This document shows, one piece after another, positions 20,611 to 30,130 of a DNA stretch of 64,000 nt. Within the stretch, counting starts at the first letter, position 1, and every line of letters starts with the position of its first letter. The DNA is taken from contig NZ_QLTT01000012.1 in the NCBI RefSeq assembly GCF_003269295.1, forward strand, positions 8,811-72,810, given 5' to 3'. Origin of the DNA: Lentzea atacamensis (GTDB lineage: Bacteria > Actinomycetota > Actinomycetes > Mycobacteriales > Pseudonocardiaceae). Both the position numbers and the translations under genes were made by a program. The notes under the pieces are model-generated. The model made no database searches and was not told the origin of the DNA. It saw only the letters and a list, made by a program, of their open reading frames with translations.

Positions 20611-21758
20611 CCGCGCGTGAGGGTCAGGCCGTAGCGCGACAGGATCGGGTTGACCGGCTGGAAGAACGTGGTGCCGCCGGACGAGCAGTTGCCCGATCCA
20701 CCGGACGTCACGCCCTGGGCCTGGCCGAAGCCGGAGCCCGCCACCCACGAGCCACCGGAGTCACCGGGCTCCGCGCACGCGTTGGTGCGGGTGAGGCCGC
20801 GGACGGTGCCCTGCGGGTAGTTCACGGTCTGGTTCTTGGCCTGGACGGTGCCGCAGCGCCAGCCGGTGGTCGAGCCGGAGCGGCAGATCTGCGCGCCGAC
20901 AGCGGCTTCGGTGGAACCGCGGACGATGATGTTCGCGCCGCCGTAGCGGTTGACCCACGGCCGCGGGGTCCAGTTGGCGTTGGTGCGGACGTGCGCCATG
21001 TCGCTGCCGGGGAAGACCGAACCCGCGAACGTGCCCTGCGCGACCCGGTTGTAGCCGGAGACAGCGGTGCCGGCCCGGCCGCAGTGGCCCGCGGTCACAT
21101 AGCCGCCGGACACCGAGAAGCCGAGTGAGCAGCGGCCGCCGCCCATGTAGATGGCGTCGCCGCCGCGCAGGTCGTACAGCGGCGTCGGGTTCTCGGTCAC
21201 CTCTTCGACCGTGACGGCCGAGTTGATGGACTTCGCGGTCGCGATGAACTGCTCGGCCGCGGCGTCACGGGTGTTGCGGTTGACCTCGATCACGACGGCG
21301 TTGGACTTCTCGTCCACGCGCCAGCTGGTGACCGACTGGGGAGCGCTCATGAGGTCGAGCACCGACTTGGTGCCGTTGAGCTGGGTGAGCGAGTTCTTGA
21401 CGACCTTGACGTCGGCGCCGCTCACGGAGAGTCCCGACTTGGTCACCGCGACGGTCAGCTTGCCGCTCGCCTGGTCGATCCACGCTCCGCCGAACGCGTC
21501 GCCCAACGACGCCTTCGCTTGCTCGACGATTTCGCTCGACTTCTGGTCAGTGGCCAACCGGACGCGTGCCTGGTCAGCGTTCAGGCCCAAATCACGTTCC
21601 ACCGCTTGGAGCAATTCGGCCGGGTAGCTCTCCGTGTCGGAACCGGTTGGGGCGACTGGTGCGGCAGGGGCGCCAAACGCCGGTACGCTGAGAGCAGTGA
21701 CGACTCCGGTGGCGAGCAGAACGGCACCGGTGATACGGGCCGCACTCGTGCGGTTCAT
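20607..21758 (-). CDS. Secreted S1 serine protease with alpha-lytic type prodomain (streptogrisin-like)
   Basis: 383 aa. Signal peptide (residues 1-30, ITGAVLLATGVVTALSVPAFGAPA), an inhibitory/foldase prodomain (~31-190, with LGLNADQARVRLATDQ), then the mature chymotrypsin-like enzyme from about LYDLRGGDAIYMGGGRCSLGFSV. Catalytic residues: His in VTAGHCG, Asp in GSDMAHV, Ser in EPGDSGGSW. Three Cys pairs are likely. Secreted and self-processed, used to degrade extracellular protein. Transcribed alone; the leader contains hairpins. Confidence 0.95.
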   Translation of the reverse strand: MNRTSAARITGAVLLATGVVTALSVPAFGAPAAPVAPTGSDTESYPAELLQAVERDLGLNADQARVRLATDQKSSEIVEQAKASLGDAFGGAWIDQASGKLTVAVTKSGLSVSGADVKVVKNSLTQLNGTKSVLDLMSAPQSVTSWRVDEKSNAVVIEVNRNTRDAAAEQFIATAKSINSAVTVEEVTENPTPLYDLRGGDAIYMGGGRCSLGFSVSGGYVTAGHCGRAGTAVSGYNRVAQGTFAGSVFPGSDMAHVRTNANWTPRPWVNRYGGANIIVRGSTEAAVGAQICRSGSTTGWRCGTVQAKNQTVNYPQGTVRGLTRTNACAEPGDSGGSWVAGSGFGQAQGVTSGGSGNCSSGGTTFFQPVNPILSRYGLTLTRG

Positions 21759-22118
21759 CAGACGTCTCCCTCACTTTCGGGTGCAGGGGAACCCGAGAGA
21801 TCGGTTGCAGGGACCTCTCTCGGGGGCTCTAGGGGGACGGGTGGTGGGGCGGCGGCAGGGGTCGCCCCACCCCTCCCACCCTCGGTTGTCTCCTGGTTCT
21901 GACAGGGGCGCCGCGCTCAAGTGGTCCGGCCACGAGCCTCATCGCGCCCCTCCTCCCGGTCTCTTTCGGACCGATCCTTCGCCCGATCGAGTGACGTTAT
22001 GGGCCTGTTATCTATTACGCCCAACCTCGACCGTGGACGAAGTGTGTCACAGCTCACGACAGATCAACTGCGGTGCGTAGCAATTGACAGTTAACTATCG
22101 CTCAAAGTAGTGACGTGA
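21759..22118. promoter_or_regulatory. 360-bp upstream region of the protease gene with two leader hairpins
   Basis: No gene found. Two inverted repeats lie close to the protease start: 21792-21800 with 21816-21824 (9 bp, CCCGAGAGA arm) and 21843-21851 with 21863-21871 (9 bp). Both would fold in the mRNA leader. Further out is an AT-richer stretch (about 21995-22105, with TATCTATTACG and TTGACAGTTAACTATCG), a good candidate for promoters. Confidence 0.45.
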
Positions 22119-22613
22119 TCACCGAATGGGGTCGACAGTTGACGGCGGCGTCGAGCTGTCGGTCGGCTGTCGTGATCCTGTCGACGAGGTCGGCGGTCCG
22201 GTCGTCGTGGTGCTTTCGGTGGGCGGCTGACCGGACGTGGTCGGCGGGGCCGTCACGGTGATCGTTTCGGTCTTCGTCGTCTCGGTGTGCGTCTCGGTGT
22301 GGACGCTCGTGCTCGTCGTGGGTGTCGCGGGGTCCGCTGACGTCGGTTTGCCGGTGACGAGCTGAACGCTCGTGACGGTGAGGACGGTCACCACGAAGGC
22401 GAGCAGGCCGCCGACCGCGATTACCTGCCAACGCTTTTCGCGCTCCATCGACCGTTGATAGAGCACGGCGCCCACCGTGGTCACCACACTCGCGAGAGCC
22501 GCGCCGATGATGGTGCCGACGACGTTGAGGCGAAGGCTCAGCACAGCCGCGGTGACGGCGGCGAGCACACTCGCGACGAGCTTGACGGGGGTGATCTTCT
22601 CCTTCTCAGCCAT
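22119..22613 (-). CDS. Hypothetical membrane protein with Thr-rich tail
   Basis: 164 aa from ATG 22613 (MAEKEKITPVKLVASVLAAVTAAVLSLRLNVVGT). Hydrophobic segments at about 10-45 (two adjacent spans) and 68-90 surround a short basic loop (YQRSMEREKRW). The C-terminal 70 residues are almost all Thr, Ser, Pro and Glu (ETHTETTKTETITVTAPP), an extracytoplasmic linker-like tail. Such proteins are common in actinomycetes and have no assigned function. Divergent from the dehydratase genes. Confidence 0.7.
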   Translation of the reverse strand: MAEKEKITPVKLVASVLAAVTAAVLSLRLNVVGTIIGAALASVVTTVGAVLYQRSMEREKRWQVIAVGGLLAFVVTVLTVTSVQLVTGKPTSADPATPTTSTSVHTETHTETTKTETITVTAPPTTSGQPPTESTTTTGPPTSSTGSRQPTDSSTPPSTVDPIR

Positions 22614-22676
22614 GACACTTGTGGGACGTCGGGCACAGTTCACCGGTTGTGCGCCGGTGACGTGCATCATCGACAC

Positions 22677-23609
22677 ATGCGCTTGGTGACTCTCGAAGAC
22701 GTCCACGCGGCCGCCGCCACGATTGCCCCGCACGTCGTTCACACCCCGCTGCTGTCGTTCGACTCCGGACTGTGGATCAAGCCCGAGTGCCTGCAACCGA
22801 TCGGTGCCTTCAAGCAGCGCGGCGCGGTGAACGCGTTGTCCCGCATACCTTCCGAGGACCGCGCCCGTGGTGTCGTGGCGTATTCGAGCGGTAACCACGC
22901 GCAAGCAGTCGCTCACGCCGCTTCACTTCTGGGCATGACGGCGGCGATCGTCGTCCCGTCGAACACGCCACAGATGAAGATCGACGCCACGCGCGCCTGG
23001 GGCGCCGAGGTGTTCGTCGTGGGCATCACCGAACGCGAGTCGCGCGCCGCCGAACTGGTCGAGGAACGCGGCGCCACGCTGATCCCGCCGTTCGACCACC
23101 CGGACGTGATCGCCGGCCAGGGCACCATCGGCCTGGAGATCTGCGCGGATCTTCCCGACGTGGCCACGGTCCTGGTCCCGGTGAGCGGCGGTGGCCTGAT
23201 CGCCGGCGTGGCAACGGCCGTGAAGTCCTTGCGCCCCAACGTCCGCGTGATCGGCGTCGAACCCGAACTGGCCGCCGACGCCGCCGCCTCGTTCGCCGCG
23301 GGTTCGCTGGTCCGCTGGGACGCCCACGACCGCGCCCGCACCATCGCCGACGGCCTGCGCGCCGAACCGTCCGAGCTGACCTTCGCGCACATCCGCGAGT
23401 ACGTCGACGACATCGTGACCGTGACCGAGGACGAAATCCGCGCCGCGGTGAAGGAAATCGCCCGCCGCACCCGCGTCGTGTCCGAGACGAGCGGCGCGGT
23501 TCCCGTTGCGGCGTACCTGAACCGCTCGCTGCCCGCCGGCCCGGCCGTGGCGGTCGTGTCGGGCGGCAACATCGAACCCGCGCTGTTCGCGTCCCTGGTC
23601 AACCCGTGA
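22677..23609 (+). CDS. PLP-dependent threonine/serine dehydratase-like protein, paralogue 1
   Basis: 310 aa from ATG 22677. Fold type II PLP enzyme: PLP lysine in IGAFKQRGAVNAL, SSGNHAQAVAHAA, and the phosphate loop VSGGGLIAGVATAV. Catabolic threonine/serine dehydratases and serine racemases of this size lack the regulatory ACT domain, as here. The substrate is uncertain. Its TGA overlaps the GTG of a close paralogue (GTGA at 23606), so the pair is co-translated. Confidence 0.85.
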   Translation: MRLVTLEDVHAAAATIAPHVVHTPLLSFDSGLWIKPECLQPIGAFKQRGAVNALSRIPSEDRARGVVAYSSGNHAQAVAHAASLLGMTAAIVVPSNTPQMKIDATRAWGAEVFVVGITERESRAAELVEERGATLIPPFDHPDVIAGQGTIGLEICADLPDVATVLVPVSGGGLIAGVATAVKSLRPNVRVIGVEPELAADAAASFAAGSLVRWDAHDRARTIADGLRAEPSELTFAHIREYVDDIVTVTEDEIRAAVKEIARRTRVVSETSGAVPVAAYLNRSLPAGPAVAVVSGGNIEPALFASLVNP

Positions 23610-24520
23610 TCTCGCTGGACGACATCCGCGCGGCGGCAACGGTGATCGCGCCCCACGTGGTGCGCACGCCGCTGCTGCCGTTCGGTGCCGGGCGCTGGCT
23701 CAAGCCGGAGTCACTGCAACCGATCGGCGCGTTCAAGCTCCGCGGCGCGCTGAACGCCTTGGCGCGCCTGGAAAACCGCTCGCGCGGCGTGGTCGCCTAC
23801 TCCAGCGGCAACCACGCCCAGGCCGTCGCCTACGCGGCCCGCCTGCACGGCGTGCCCGCGGCGATCGTGATGCCGTACAACACCCCGGCGGTGAAGGTCG
23901 AGGCCACGCGGACGCTGGGAGCCGAGGTCTTCATCGTCGGCATCACCGAACGCGTCGAGCGCGCCGAGGCTCTGGTCGCCGAACGCGGCGCGGCACTGAT
24001 CCCGCCGTTCGACCACCCCGACGTGATCGCCGGGCAGGGCACCATCGGCCTGGAGATCCTGGCGGACCTGCCGGACGTCGACGCCGTCGTGGTGCCGATG
24101 TCCGGTGGCGGGCTGATCTCCGGTGTGGCCACGGCGATCAAGACCCTGCGCCCCGACGTCCGGGTGATCGGCGCAGAGCCGGCGCTGGCCGCCGACATCG
24201 CGGACTCGCTGCGCGCGGGCTCGCTGGTGCGCTGGGACCCGGTTGACCGCGCGCGCACGGTGGCGGACGCGTTGCGGGACGAGCCGTCCGGGCTGACGTG
24301 GGAGCACATCTCTGAGCTCGTGGACGACGTGATCACCGTGTCCGAGGACGAGATCCTGGCCTCGGTGGCCGATCTGGCTCGCCGTGCCCGGCTCGTTGCC
24401 GAGCCCAGTGGCGCGGTCGCGGTGGCGGCTCAGGCGAAGCTCGGTAGCGGGGTTGCGGTCGTGTCCGGCGGCAACGTCGACCCCGAGCTGCTGGCGGCGG
24501 CTCTCACAGCGCGGGCCTGA
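23606..24520 (+). CDS. PLP-dependent threonine/serine dehydratase-like protein, paralogue 2
   Basis: 304 aa, GTG start overlapping the previous stop. Collinear with paralogue 1 along its whole length (IGAFKLRGALNAL, SSGNHAQAVAYAA, IPPFDHPDVIAGQGTIGLEI, MSGGGLISGVATAIK). All catalytic motifs are kept, so both copies look active. A recent tandem duplication is the simplest origin. The two may form a hetero-oligomer or differ in substrate. Convergent with the MFS gene. Confidence 0.85.
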   Translation: MISLDDIRAAATVIAPHVVRTPLLPFGAGRWLKPESLQPIGAFKLRGALNALARLENRSRGVVAYSSGNHAQAVAYAARLHGVPAAIVMPYNTPAVKVEATRTLGAEVFIVGITERVERAEALVAERGAALIPPFDHPDVIAGQGTIGLEILADLPDVDAVVVPMSGGGLISGVATAIKTLRPDVRVIGAEPALAADIADSLRAGSLVRWDPVDRARTVADALRDEPSGLTWEHISELVDDVITVSEDEILASVADLARRARLVAEPSGAVAVAAQAKLGSGVAVVSGGNVDPELLAAALTARA

Positions 24521-24572
24521 CCGAGCGTGCCCAGCCGGGCCCGCCACCGGTCCTCGCCCTCCGCGAAACCGG

Positions 24573-26033
24573 TCAGCGGTGCACCTGCTCGCCGCCTGAC
24601 CTGATGTGCGTCGGCGGGCCCTCCACGCCGCAGTGCAGGCACTCGCCGGGGCGCGGGCAGTCCTGCTGTTCCGGCGCCGCGGACAGCACTCGGTTGTCGA
24701 TCCCGATGGCCAACAAGCCGCCGATGATCGACGCGACGGCGCACAGCACCAGGGCCATCTGCCAGCCGTCGGTCATGACCGCCGGGTTGGCGTAGTCGTC
24801 GCCCGTCAGGCCGACGGCCGCGGGCAGCACGGCCATCGCGAGGAGGCTGCCGGTGCGGGCCACGGCGTTGTTCACGCCGGACGCGACGCCCGCGTGGTGG
24901 TCGGGGGCCGAGGCGAGCACGGTTGCCGTCACCGGGGCGACCACCACCGCCAGGCCGATGCCGAACACCAGGACGCCCGGCAGTACGCCGGACAGGTAAG
25001 AGGCGCCCGGCTCGGCTCCTCGCAGCAACAGCATGCCGAGGCCCACCAGGAGGGGGCCGACGATCAGCTGCAGGCGCGGACCGTGGCGCTGGGCGATCTT
25101 GCCGGACGTCGAGGACGCCAGCAGCATGATGATCGTGATCGGCACGCTGGCCAGGCCCGACGCCGTCGGCGAGTAGCCGAGGGAGATCTGCAGCTGCAGG
25201 ACCAGCAGAACCATGACGCCGCCGAGGGCCGCGTAGACGAGGAACGTCAGGATGTTGGAAAGTAGGAATGTTCTGTTGTTGAACAATTCTACGGGGACCA
25301 GCGGGTCGGCCGACCGCTTCTGCAGCACGCCGAACGCCACCAGCGCGACCAGGCCGAGGATTGTCACAACGTAGGATTGTTCAACGATCCCACCTGTCAA
25401 CAATGCGAGGCCCACGGCGCCCACCAGCGCCGACAGGTAGTTGGGATGGCTGGCTGAGTCGTCACGGGACTCCGGCACGAACCGCAGCGCCATCCACACG
25501 CACAAGGCGGCCACCGGCAGGTTCACCAGGAACGCGAGCCGCCACGACCACGCCTGCACCAGCAGCCCGCCGACGAGCGGCCCAACGGCCGTGGCGACAC
25601 CGGAAAGCCCCGACCACGCGCCGATGGCCCGCGACCGGTCCTCCCGGTTGAACGACGCCTGCAAGATCGCCAACGCACCTGGCGTCAGCAGCGCCGCGCC
25701 CACACCCTGCAGCACCCGAGCAGCCACCAGCACCGGCACGCTCCACGCCGCACCGCACAACAGCGAGGCGACGCCGAACCAGATCACCCCGATCACGTAG
25801 ACCCGGCGCCGCCCGAACCGATCCCCCAGCGACCCCGCGATCAGGATCAGCGAGGCGAGCGCGAGCAGGTACCCGTTCAGGATCCACTGCAGGTCCGTGA
25901 CCGACGCGGTCAGCTCCGCGCCGATCCGGGGCAGCGCCACGTTGACGATCGTCCCGTCGAGCATCGCCATGCCCGAACCGAGGATCGTCGTGGCCAGCAC
26001 CGCGCGGGCACGCGGCGTACCCCAGGTGATCAT
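24573..26033 (-). CDS. MFS transporter, DHA2 (EmrB/QacA) family, 14 TM
   Basis: 486 aa. N-terminal drug:H+ antiporter motifs: GSGMAMLDGTIVNVALPRIG (motif D1), LIAGSLGDRFGRRRVYVIG (motif A) and GVGAALLTPGALAILQASF (motif C-like). About 14 hydrophobic spans. The C-terminus is odd: CPRPGECLHCG, which could bind metal. Starts 10 bases after the dasR stop on the same strand, so it is probably in one transcript with dasR. Drug or metabolite export is likely, substrate unknown. Two AT-rich stretches with rare codons lie near 25270 and 25375. Confidence 0.9.
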   Translation of the reverse strand: MITWGTPRARAVLATTILGSGMAMLDGTIVNVALPRIGAELTASVTDLQWILNGYLLALASLILIAGSLGDRFGRRRVYVIGVIWFGVASLLCGAAWSVPVLVAARVLQGVGAALLTPGALAILQASFNREDRSRAIGAWSGLSGVATAVGPLVGGLLVQAWSWRLAFLVNLPVAALCVWMALRFVPESRDDSASHPNYLSALVGAVGLALLTGGIVEQSYVVTILGLVALVAFGVLQKRSADPLVPVELFNNRTFLLSNILTFLVYAALGGVMVLLVLQLQISLGYSPTASGLASVPITIIMLLASSTSGKIAQRHGPRLQLIVGPLLVGLGMLLLRGAEPGASYLSGVLPGVLVFGIGLAVVVAPVTATVLASAPDHHAGVASGVNNAVARTGSLLAMAVLPAAVGLTGDDYANPAVMTDGWQMALVLCAVASIIGGLLAIGIDNRVLSAAPEQQDCPRPGECLHCGVEGPPTHIRSGGEQVHR

Positions 26034-26043
26034 GCGCCGCCGA

Positions 26044-26799
26044 TCAGGACGGCCGGTTCAGCGTGGCCACGAACTTGTACCGGTCACCTCGGTACACCGA
26101 GCGCACCCATTCGATCGGGTTGCCCTCGGTGTCGAACGAGTGCCGGGACAGCAGCAGCATCGGCAGGCCGATGTCGGCACCGAGCAGCTCTGCCTCTTCA
26201 GGCGAGGCCAGCGCGGTCTCGATGGTCTCCTCCGCGTGTCCCATCTCGACGCCGAACCGCTCCGACAGCACCTGGTAGAGCGAGGCGCCGGGAGCCAGGT
26301 AGCGGCGAAGCCCGCGGAACCGGCCGAGGGCCAGATGCGTGGTCTCGATCGCCATCGGCTCGTTGTCGGCGAGGCGCAGGCGGTGCAGACGCAGCACCTT
26401 GGCGCCGGGCCGCACGCCCAGGAGCCGGGCGAGCTCGGCTTCCGCGGGCATCTCGGAGGCCTCGATCAGCTTGGACGACGGCACGCGGCCCTGGGCTCGC
26501 ATGTCCTCTGTGTACGAAGACAGCTGCAACCTCTGGGCGACCTTGGGTTCGGCCGCGAAGGTGCCCTTGCCCTGCACACGGAGCAGCCGGCCCTCGACCG
26601 TCAGCTCGGCAAGCGCTTGCCGGACCGTCGTCCTGGAGACGTCGAACTCGGCGGCGAGCGAGCGTTCCGTGGGGATCGGGGAACCCGGCGGCAGCGCCCT
26701 CAACAGGTCGAGCAGGTGCCGCTTGAGACCCCAGTACTTCGGCTCGCGCTGCGCACGCGTCCTGGCGTCCACGCCTGATACAGGCGTCGTCTCCAGCAT
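26044..26799 (-). CDS. dasR: DasR-type GntR/HutC regulator of amino-sugar metabolism
   Basis: 251 aa from ATG 26799, preceded by GGAGGAGG. Winged-helix GntR domain ([52 protein letters not shown]), then a UTRA effector domain ([20 protein letters not shown], ending [20 protein letters not shown]). The match to Streptomyces DasR is close in both parts. DasR represses GlcNAc uptake and catabolism and is released by glucosamine-6-P or GlcNAc-6-P. Divergent from dasABC, with dre sites before dasA and nagA. Confidence 0.92.
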   Translation of the reverse strand: MLETTPVSGVDARTRAQREPKYWGLKRHLLDLLRALPPGSPIPTERSLAAEFDVSRTTVRQALAELTVEGRLLRVQGKGTFAAEPKVAQRLQLSSYTEDMRAQGRVPSSKLIEASEMPAEAELARLLGVRPGAKVLRLHRLRLADNEPMAIETTHLALGRFRGLRRYLAPGASLYQVLSERFGVEMGHAEETIETALASPEEAELLGADIGLPMLLLSRHSFDTEGNPIEWVRSVYRGDRYKFVATLNRPS

Positions 26800-26961
26800 G
26801 GCCTCCTCCTCGCACTCCATGTCAGGCATCACAAGGATGCCTTGTCCGTGTCGTTTCGTGCGTTCGAACCCCCGTCAATCGACACGAAATTGGTCCGATG
26901 ACTCCGCAACGCTTTGGCAACGCGCTTGACAGGAGCAGTGACGCGGCACACGCTGTTCCGC

Positions 26962-26977
26962 ATTGGTCTACACCACT
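26962..26977. promoter_or_regulatory. DasR operator (dre) upstream of dasA
   Basis: ATTGGTCTACACCACT differs at two positions from the Streptomyces dre consensus ACTGGTCTAGACCACT. It lies 45 bases before the dasA start in the dasR-dasA divergent interval, so it could control both genes. A weaker TTGGTCCGATGACT-like sequence lies near 26890. Confidence 0.85.
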
Positions 26978-27022
26978 TGGGCGTTCCGGCCGTGGGGCCG
27001 GGCTTGCTGAAAGGGCGCGACT

Positions 27023-28297
27023 GTGAAGGGCTGGAGAGGACTCGCTGCTGGTGCCGCCGCACTGGCAGTGGCCGTGTCGGGATGTGGCACGAGCACGAAC
27101 AGCGGTAGCGGCACGGAGACCAAAGAGATCACCGTGTGGCTCATGGACGGTTCCGCGGCGCCGACCCTGACCGACGCTCTGAACAAGGAGTTCGAGAGCG
27201 CGAACGGCATCAAGGTCAAGTACGAGGTCCAGAAGTGGACCGGTATCCAGGAGAAGCTGACCACCGCGCTGGCCAGCAGCACCCCGCCCGACGTCATCGA
27301 GCTCGGCAACACCCAGACGGCGAGCTTCGCCGACCAGGGCACGCTGATGGACCTCACCGCGGACGCTGGCCAGTTCAACAGCGGCGAGTGGCTCGGCGGT
27401 CTGAAGGACTCGCTGACGCTGAACGGCAAGCAGTTCGGCATGCCGTTCTACGCCGCGAACCGCACCGTCATCTACCGCACCGACCTGTTCCAGGCGGCCG
27501 GCATCACGAAGCCGCCGACGTCGCGTGCCGAGTGGATCGACGCGATCAACAAGCTCAAGGCCGCGAACGCGTCCAACCCTGACTTCCAGGCTCTCTACCT
27601 GCCTGGTCAGTCCTGGTACTTCCTGCTCTCGCTGCTGTGGGACGAGGGCGGCGACGTCGCCACGCAGGACGGCGGCAAGTGGACCGGCAAGCTCGACACG
27701 CCGCAGGCCAAGGCGGGCTTCCAGGCCTACAAGGAGCTCTACGACGCGTCGGCCACCAAGAAGGCACCGGCTGACACGGACGAGGCCAAGCCGCAGCAGT
27801 ACGAGGTGTTCCAGACCGGCAACGTCGGCATGATGATCGGCCTGCCCTGGGAGCTCGGCAGCGCGACCAAGGACAAGCCGGAGCTGAAGGACAAGACCGC
27901 GGCGTTCCCGATCCCGTCCAAGAAGGCCGGCTCGACCGCGCCGGTGTTCCTCGGCGGCTCGAACCTCGCGATCCCGGCGGCCAGCAAGAACGCCGCTGCC
28001 GCGAAGAAGTACCTGGCGCTGCTGTCGTCCAAGAAGTACCAGGACATGCTCGCCGAGGGTGGCGCCGTGCCGGGCACCTCGAAGGACACCTCGAAGCTCG
28101 CCACCAACCCGGTCGGCAAGGCGCTGGCCGACTCCTCCCCGAACGGCAAGGTCACCCCGACCACGCCGAAGTGGGCGGCGGTCGAGGCCGGTCAGAACCC
28201 GCTGAAGGACGCGCTGACCGCGTACCTGTCCGGCGCCAAGTCGCTGGACCAGGCGACGAAGGACGCGAGCGAAGCCGTCACCAAGGCCATGGGCTAG
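27023..28297 (+). CDS. dasA: Sugar-binding lipoprotein of the das ABC transporter
   Basis: 424 aa, GTG start. Lipoprotein signal with lipobox AVSGC (Cys ~21), then a cluster B-type extracellular sugar-binding fold (EITVWLMDGSAAPTLTDALNKEFE, DVIELGNTQTASFADQG, GMPFYAANRTVIYRTDLF). Captures chitobiose or GlcNAc at the outside of the membrane for DasBC. Position next to dasR and a dre site supports the name. No ATPase gene is in the operon; in Streptomyces the shared ATPase MsiK is encoded elsewhere, and the same is likely here. Confidence 0.9.
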   Translation: MKGWRGLAAGAAALAVAVSGCGTSTNSGSGTETKEITVWLMDGSAAPTLTDALNKEFESANGIKVKYEVQKWTGIQEKLTTALASSTPPDVIELGNTQTASFADQGTLMDLTADAGQFNSGEWLGGLKDSLTLNGKQFGMPFYAANRTVIYRTDLFQAAGITKPPTSRAEWIDAINKLKAANASNPDFQALYLPGQSWYFLLSLLWDEGGDVATQDGGKWTGKLDTPQAKAGFQAYKELYDASATKKAPADTDEAKPQQYEVFQTGNVGMMIGLPWELGSATKDKPELKDKTAAFPIPSKKAGSTAPVFLGGSNLAIPAASKNAAAAKKYLALLSSKKYQDMLAEGGAVPGTSKDTSKLATNPVGKALADSSPNGKVTPTTPKWAAVEAGQNPLKDALTAYLSGAKSLDQATKDASEAVTKAMG

Positions 28298-28307
28298 CCC
28301 AGCTGAG

Positions 28308-29309
28308 ATGACGGCCGTCAAGACGACCGAAACGGCAGCGCCGGCCGGGGACATCACCCCGCCGGCGCTGCCGCCTGCCGTGACGGGTGGGGCGCCCAAG
28401 CGCCGCCACCGGGGCGGCGCCTTCGACCGGGCGCTGCCCTACCTGCTGCTGGCTCCGGCGCTCATCGCGATCCTCTGGCTGATCGGGTTCCCGGTCGTCT
28501 CGGTCTTCGTGACGAGCTTCCGCCAGCTCAACCTCGGCGAGCTGGTCCGCGGCGAGATCGTGTGGACCGGCATCGACAACTACGTGACGGTTCTCCAGGA
28601 CGAGCGCTTCTGGACCGTGACCCTGCGCACCGTCGCGTTCACCATCGCCGTCGTCGGCGCCTCGGTGGGCACGGGTCTGCTGATCGCACTGCTGATGCGC
28701 GTGCTCACCCCGTGGGTGCGGATCGCGCTGCAGGTCGCGATGCTCTGCGCGTGGGCCATGCCGATCCTGGCGTCCACCACCGTCTACCAGTGGATGTTCG
28801 ACCAGAACTACGGCATCTTGAACAAGACGCTGGTGCAGCTCGGGTTCGACTCCTTCGCCGGTTACTCGTGGTTCTCCTCCGGCACGTCGACGTTGTCGGT
28901 CGTCGGTCTGCTGATCGTGTGGCAGGCGATCCCGTTCCTCGCCTTCTCCCTCTACGCGGGGCTCGTCGGCATCCCCCGCGACCTCTACGAGGCCGCTGGC
29001 ATCGACGGCGCGACGGGCTGGCAGACGTTCCGCGCGGTCACGTGGCCGGAGATCCGGTCGCTGCTGATGATGGTGACGTTCCTGTCGACGCTGTGGGACT
29101 TCAAGGTCTTCGCCCAGATCTGGGTGTTCCGCGAGGGCGGACCGAGCGGTGAGAGCACGACGCTCGCAGTGCTGCAGTACCTGGAAGGCATCGCGAAGAG
29201 CCACTTCGGTGTCGCCGCCGCGATCAGCGTCCTGATGATGATCATCCTCGGCCTGATCACCTTCCAGTACCTGCGCAGGCTGCTGCAGACCGAGGAGGGC
29301 AAGATCTGA
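28308..29309 (+). CDS. dasB: das sugar ABC transporter permease 1
   Basis: 333 aa, MalF-like. Starts 10 bases after dasA. A Pro/Ala-rich cytoplasmic N-terminus (~1-40) is followed by six membrane helices, with the EAA loop LYEAAGIDGATGWQTFRAVTWPEI near residue 225 that docks the ATPase. Its TGA overlaps the next ATG by one base (TGATG at 29307-29311), so subunits are coupled. Confidence 0.9.
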   Translation: MTAVKTTETAAPAGDITPPALPPAVTGGAPKRRHRGGAFDRALPYLLLAPALIAILWLIGFPVVSVFVTSFRQLNLGELVRGEIVWTGIDNYVTVLQDERFWTVTLRTVAFTIAVVGASVGTGLLIALLMRVLTPWVRIALQVAMLCAWAMPILASTTVYQWMFDQNYGILNKTLVQLGFDSFAGYSWFSSGTSTLSVVGLLIVWQAIPFLAFSLYAGLVGIPRDLYEAAGIDGATGWQTFRAVTWPEIRSLLMMVTFLSTLWDFKVFAQIWVFREGGPSGESTTLAVLQYLEGIAKSHFGVAAAISVLMMIILGLITFQYLRRLLQTEEGKI

Positions 29310-30127
29310 TGCTCAAGAAGTCTGCCGCGAACGCCGCGGGCCTCCTGCTCGCGTTGTTCTTCCTGTTCCCGACGTACTGGATGATCACGTCCGCGTTGAA
29401 GCCCAAGGGCTCGACGATCACCTCGGACTACGACCTGATCCCGTTCTCGGTGACGTTCACCAACTTCATCACCGCGTGGACCAAGCCGGGTTTCCTGTCC
29501 GCACTGGGCAACAGCCTGATGGTGACGCTGACCGCGGTGCTCGCCGCGATCATCGTCGGCATCACCGCTGCCGTGGCCATGTCGCGCTTCGCGTTCCGCG
29601 GCCGCAAGAGCTTCGTGCTGCTGATGCTGGTCGCGCAAATGGCGCCGTTCGAGGCGTTGCTGATTCCGATGTTCCTGATGATGCGGGATCTTCAGCTCTA
29701 CGAACACCTTTCGTCGCTGGTGCTCGTCTACTTCGCGGTGACGCTGCCGTTCTGCGCGTGGACGTTGCGCGGCTTCGTGAACGGCATCCCGGTGGAGCTC
29801 GAAGAGGCCGCGATGGTCGACGGCTGCGGCCGCTGGGGCGCGTTCCAGAAGGTGACGCTGCCGTTGCTGGGACCGGGTCTGGTCGCCACGTCGGTGTTCG
29901 CGTTCATCACCGCGTGGAACGAGTTCCTGTTCGCCAAGGTGCTGATCCGCAGCCAGGACCTGGAAACCCTGCCGGTGTGGCTGTCCGGCTTCCAGACCGC
30001 GTTCGGCACCGACTGGGGTGGCGCGATGGCCGCCTCCGCGCTCTTCACGGTGCCGGCACTCGTTTTCTTCCTGATCGTGCAGCGCAAGATGGTCGCCGGT
30101 GTCACCGCCGGTGCAGTGAAGGGATGA
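29309..30127 (+). CDS. dasC: das sugar ABC transporter permease 2
   Basis: 272 aa, MalG-like, six membrane helices (LLLALFFLFPTYWMITSALKP at the start). EAA loop ELEEAAMVDGCGRWGAFQKVTLPLLGPG around residue 165. C-terminus ends KMVAGVTAGAVKG, typical for this subunit. Partner of DasB in the membrane channel. Followed after 3 bases by the GH3 gene. Confidence 0.9.
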   Translation: MLKKSAANAAGLLLALFFLFPTYWMITSALKPKGSTITSDYDLIPFSVTFTNFITAWTKPGFLSALGNSLMVTLTAVLAAIIVGITAAVAMSRFAFRGRKSFVLLMLVAQMAPFEALLIPMFLMMRDLQLYEHLSSLVLVYFAVTLPFCAWTLRGFVNGIPVELEEAAMVDGCGRWGAFQKVTLPLLGPGLVATSVFAFITAWNEFLFAKVLIRSQDLETLPVWLSGFQTAFGTDWGGAMAASALFTVPALVFFLIVQRKMVAGVTAGAVKG

Positions 30128-30130
30128 CAC

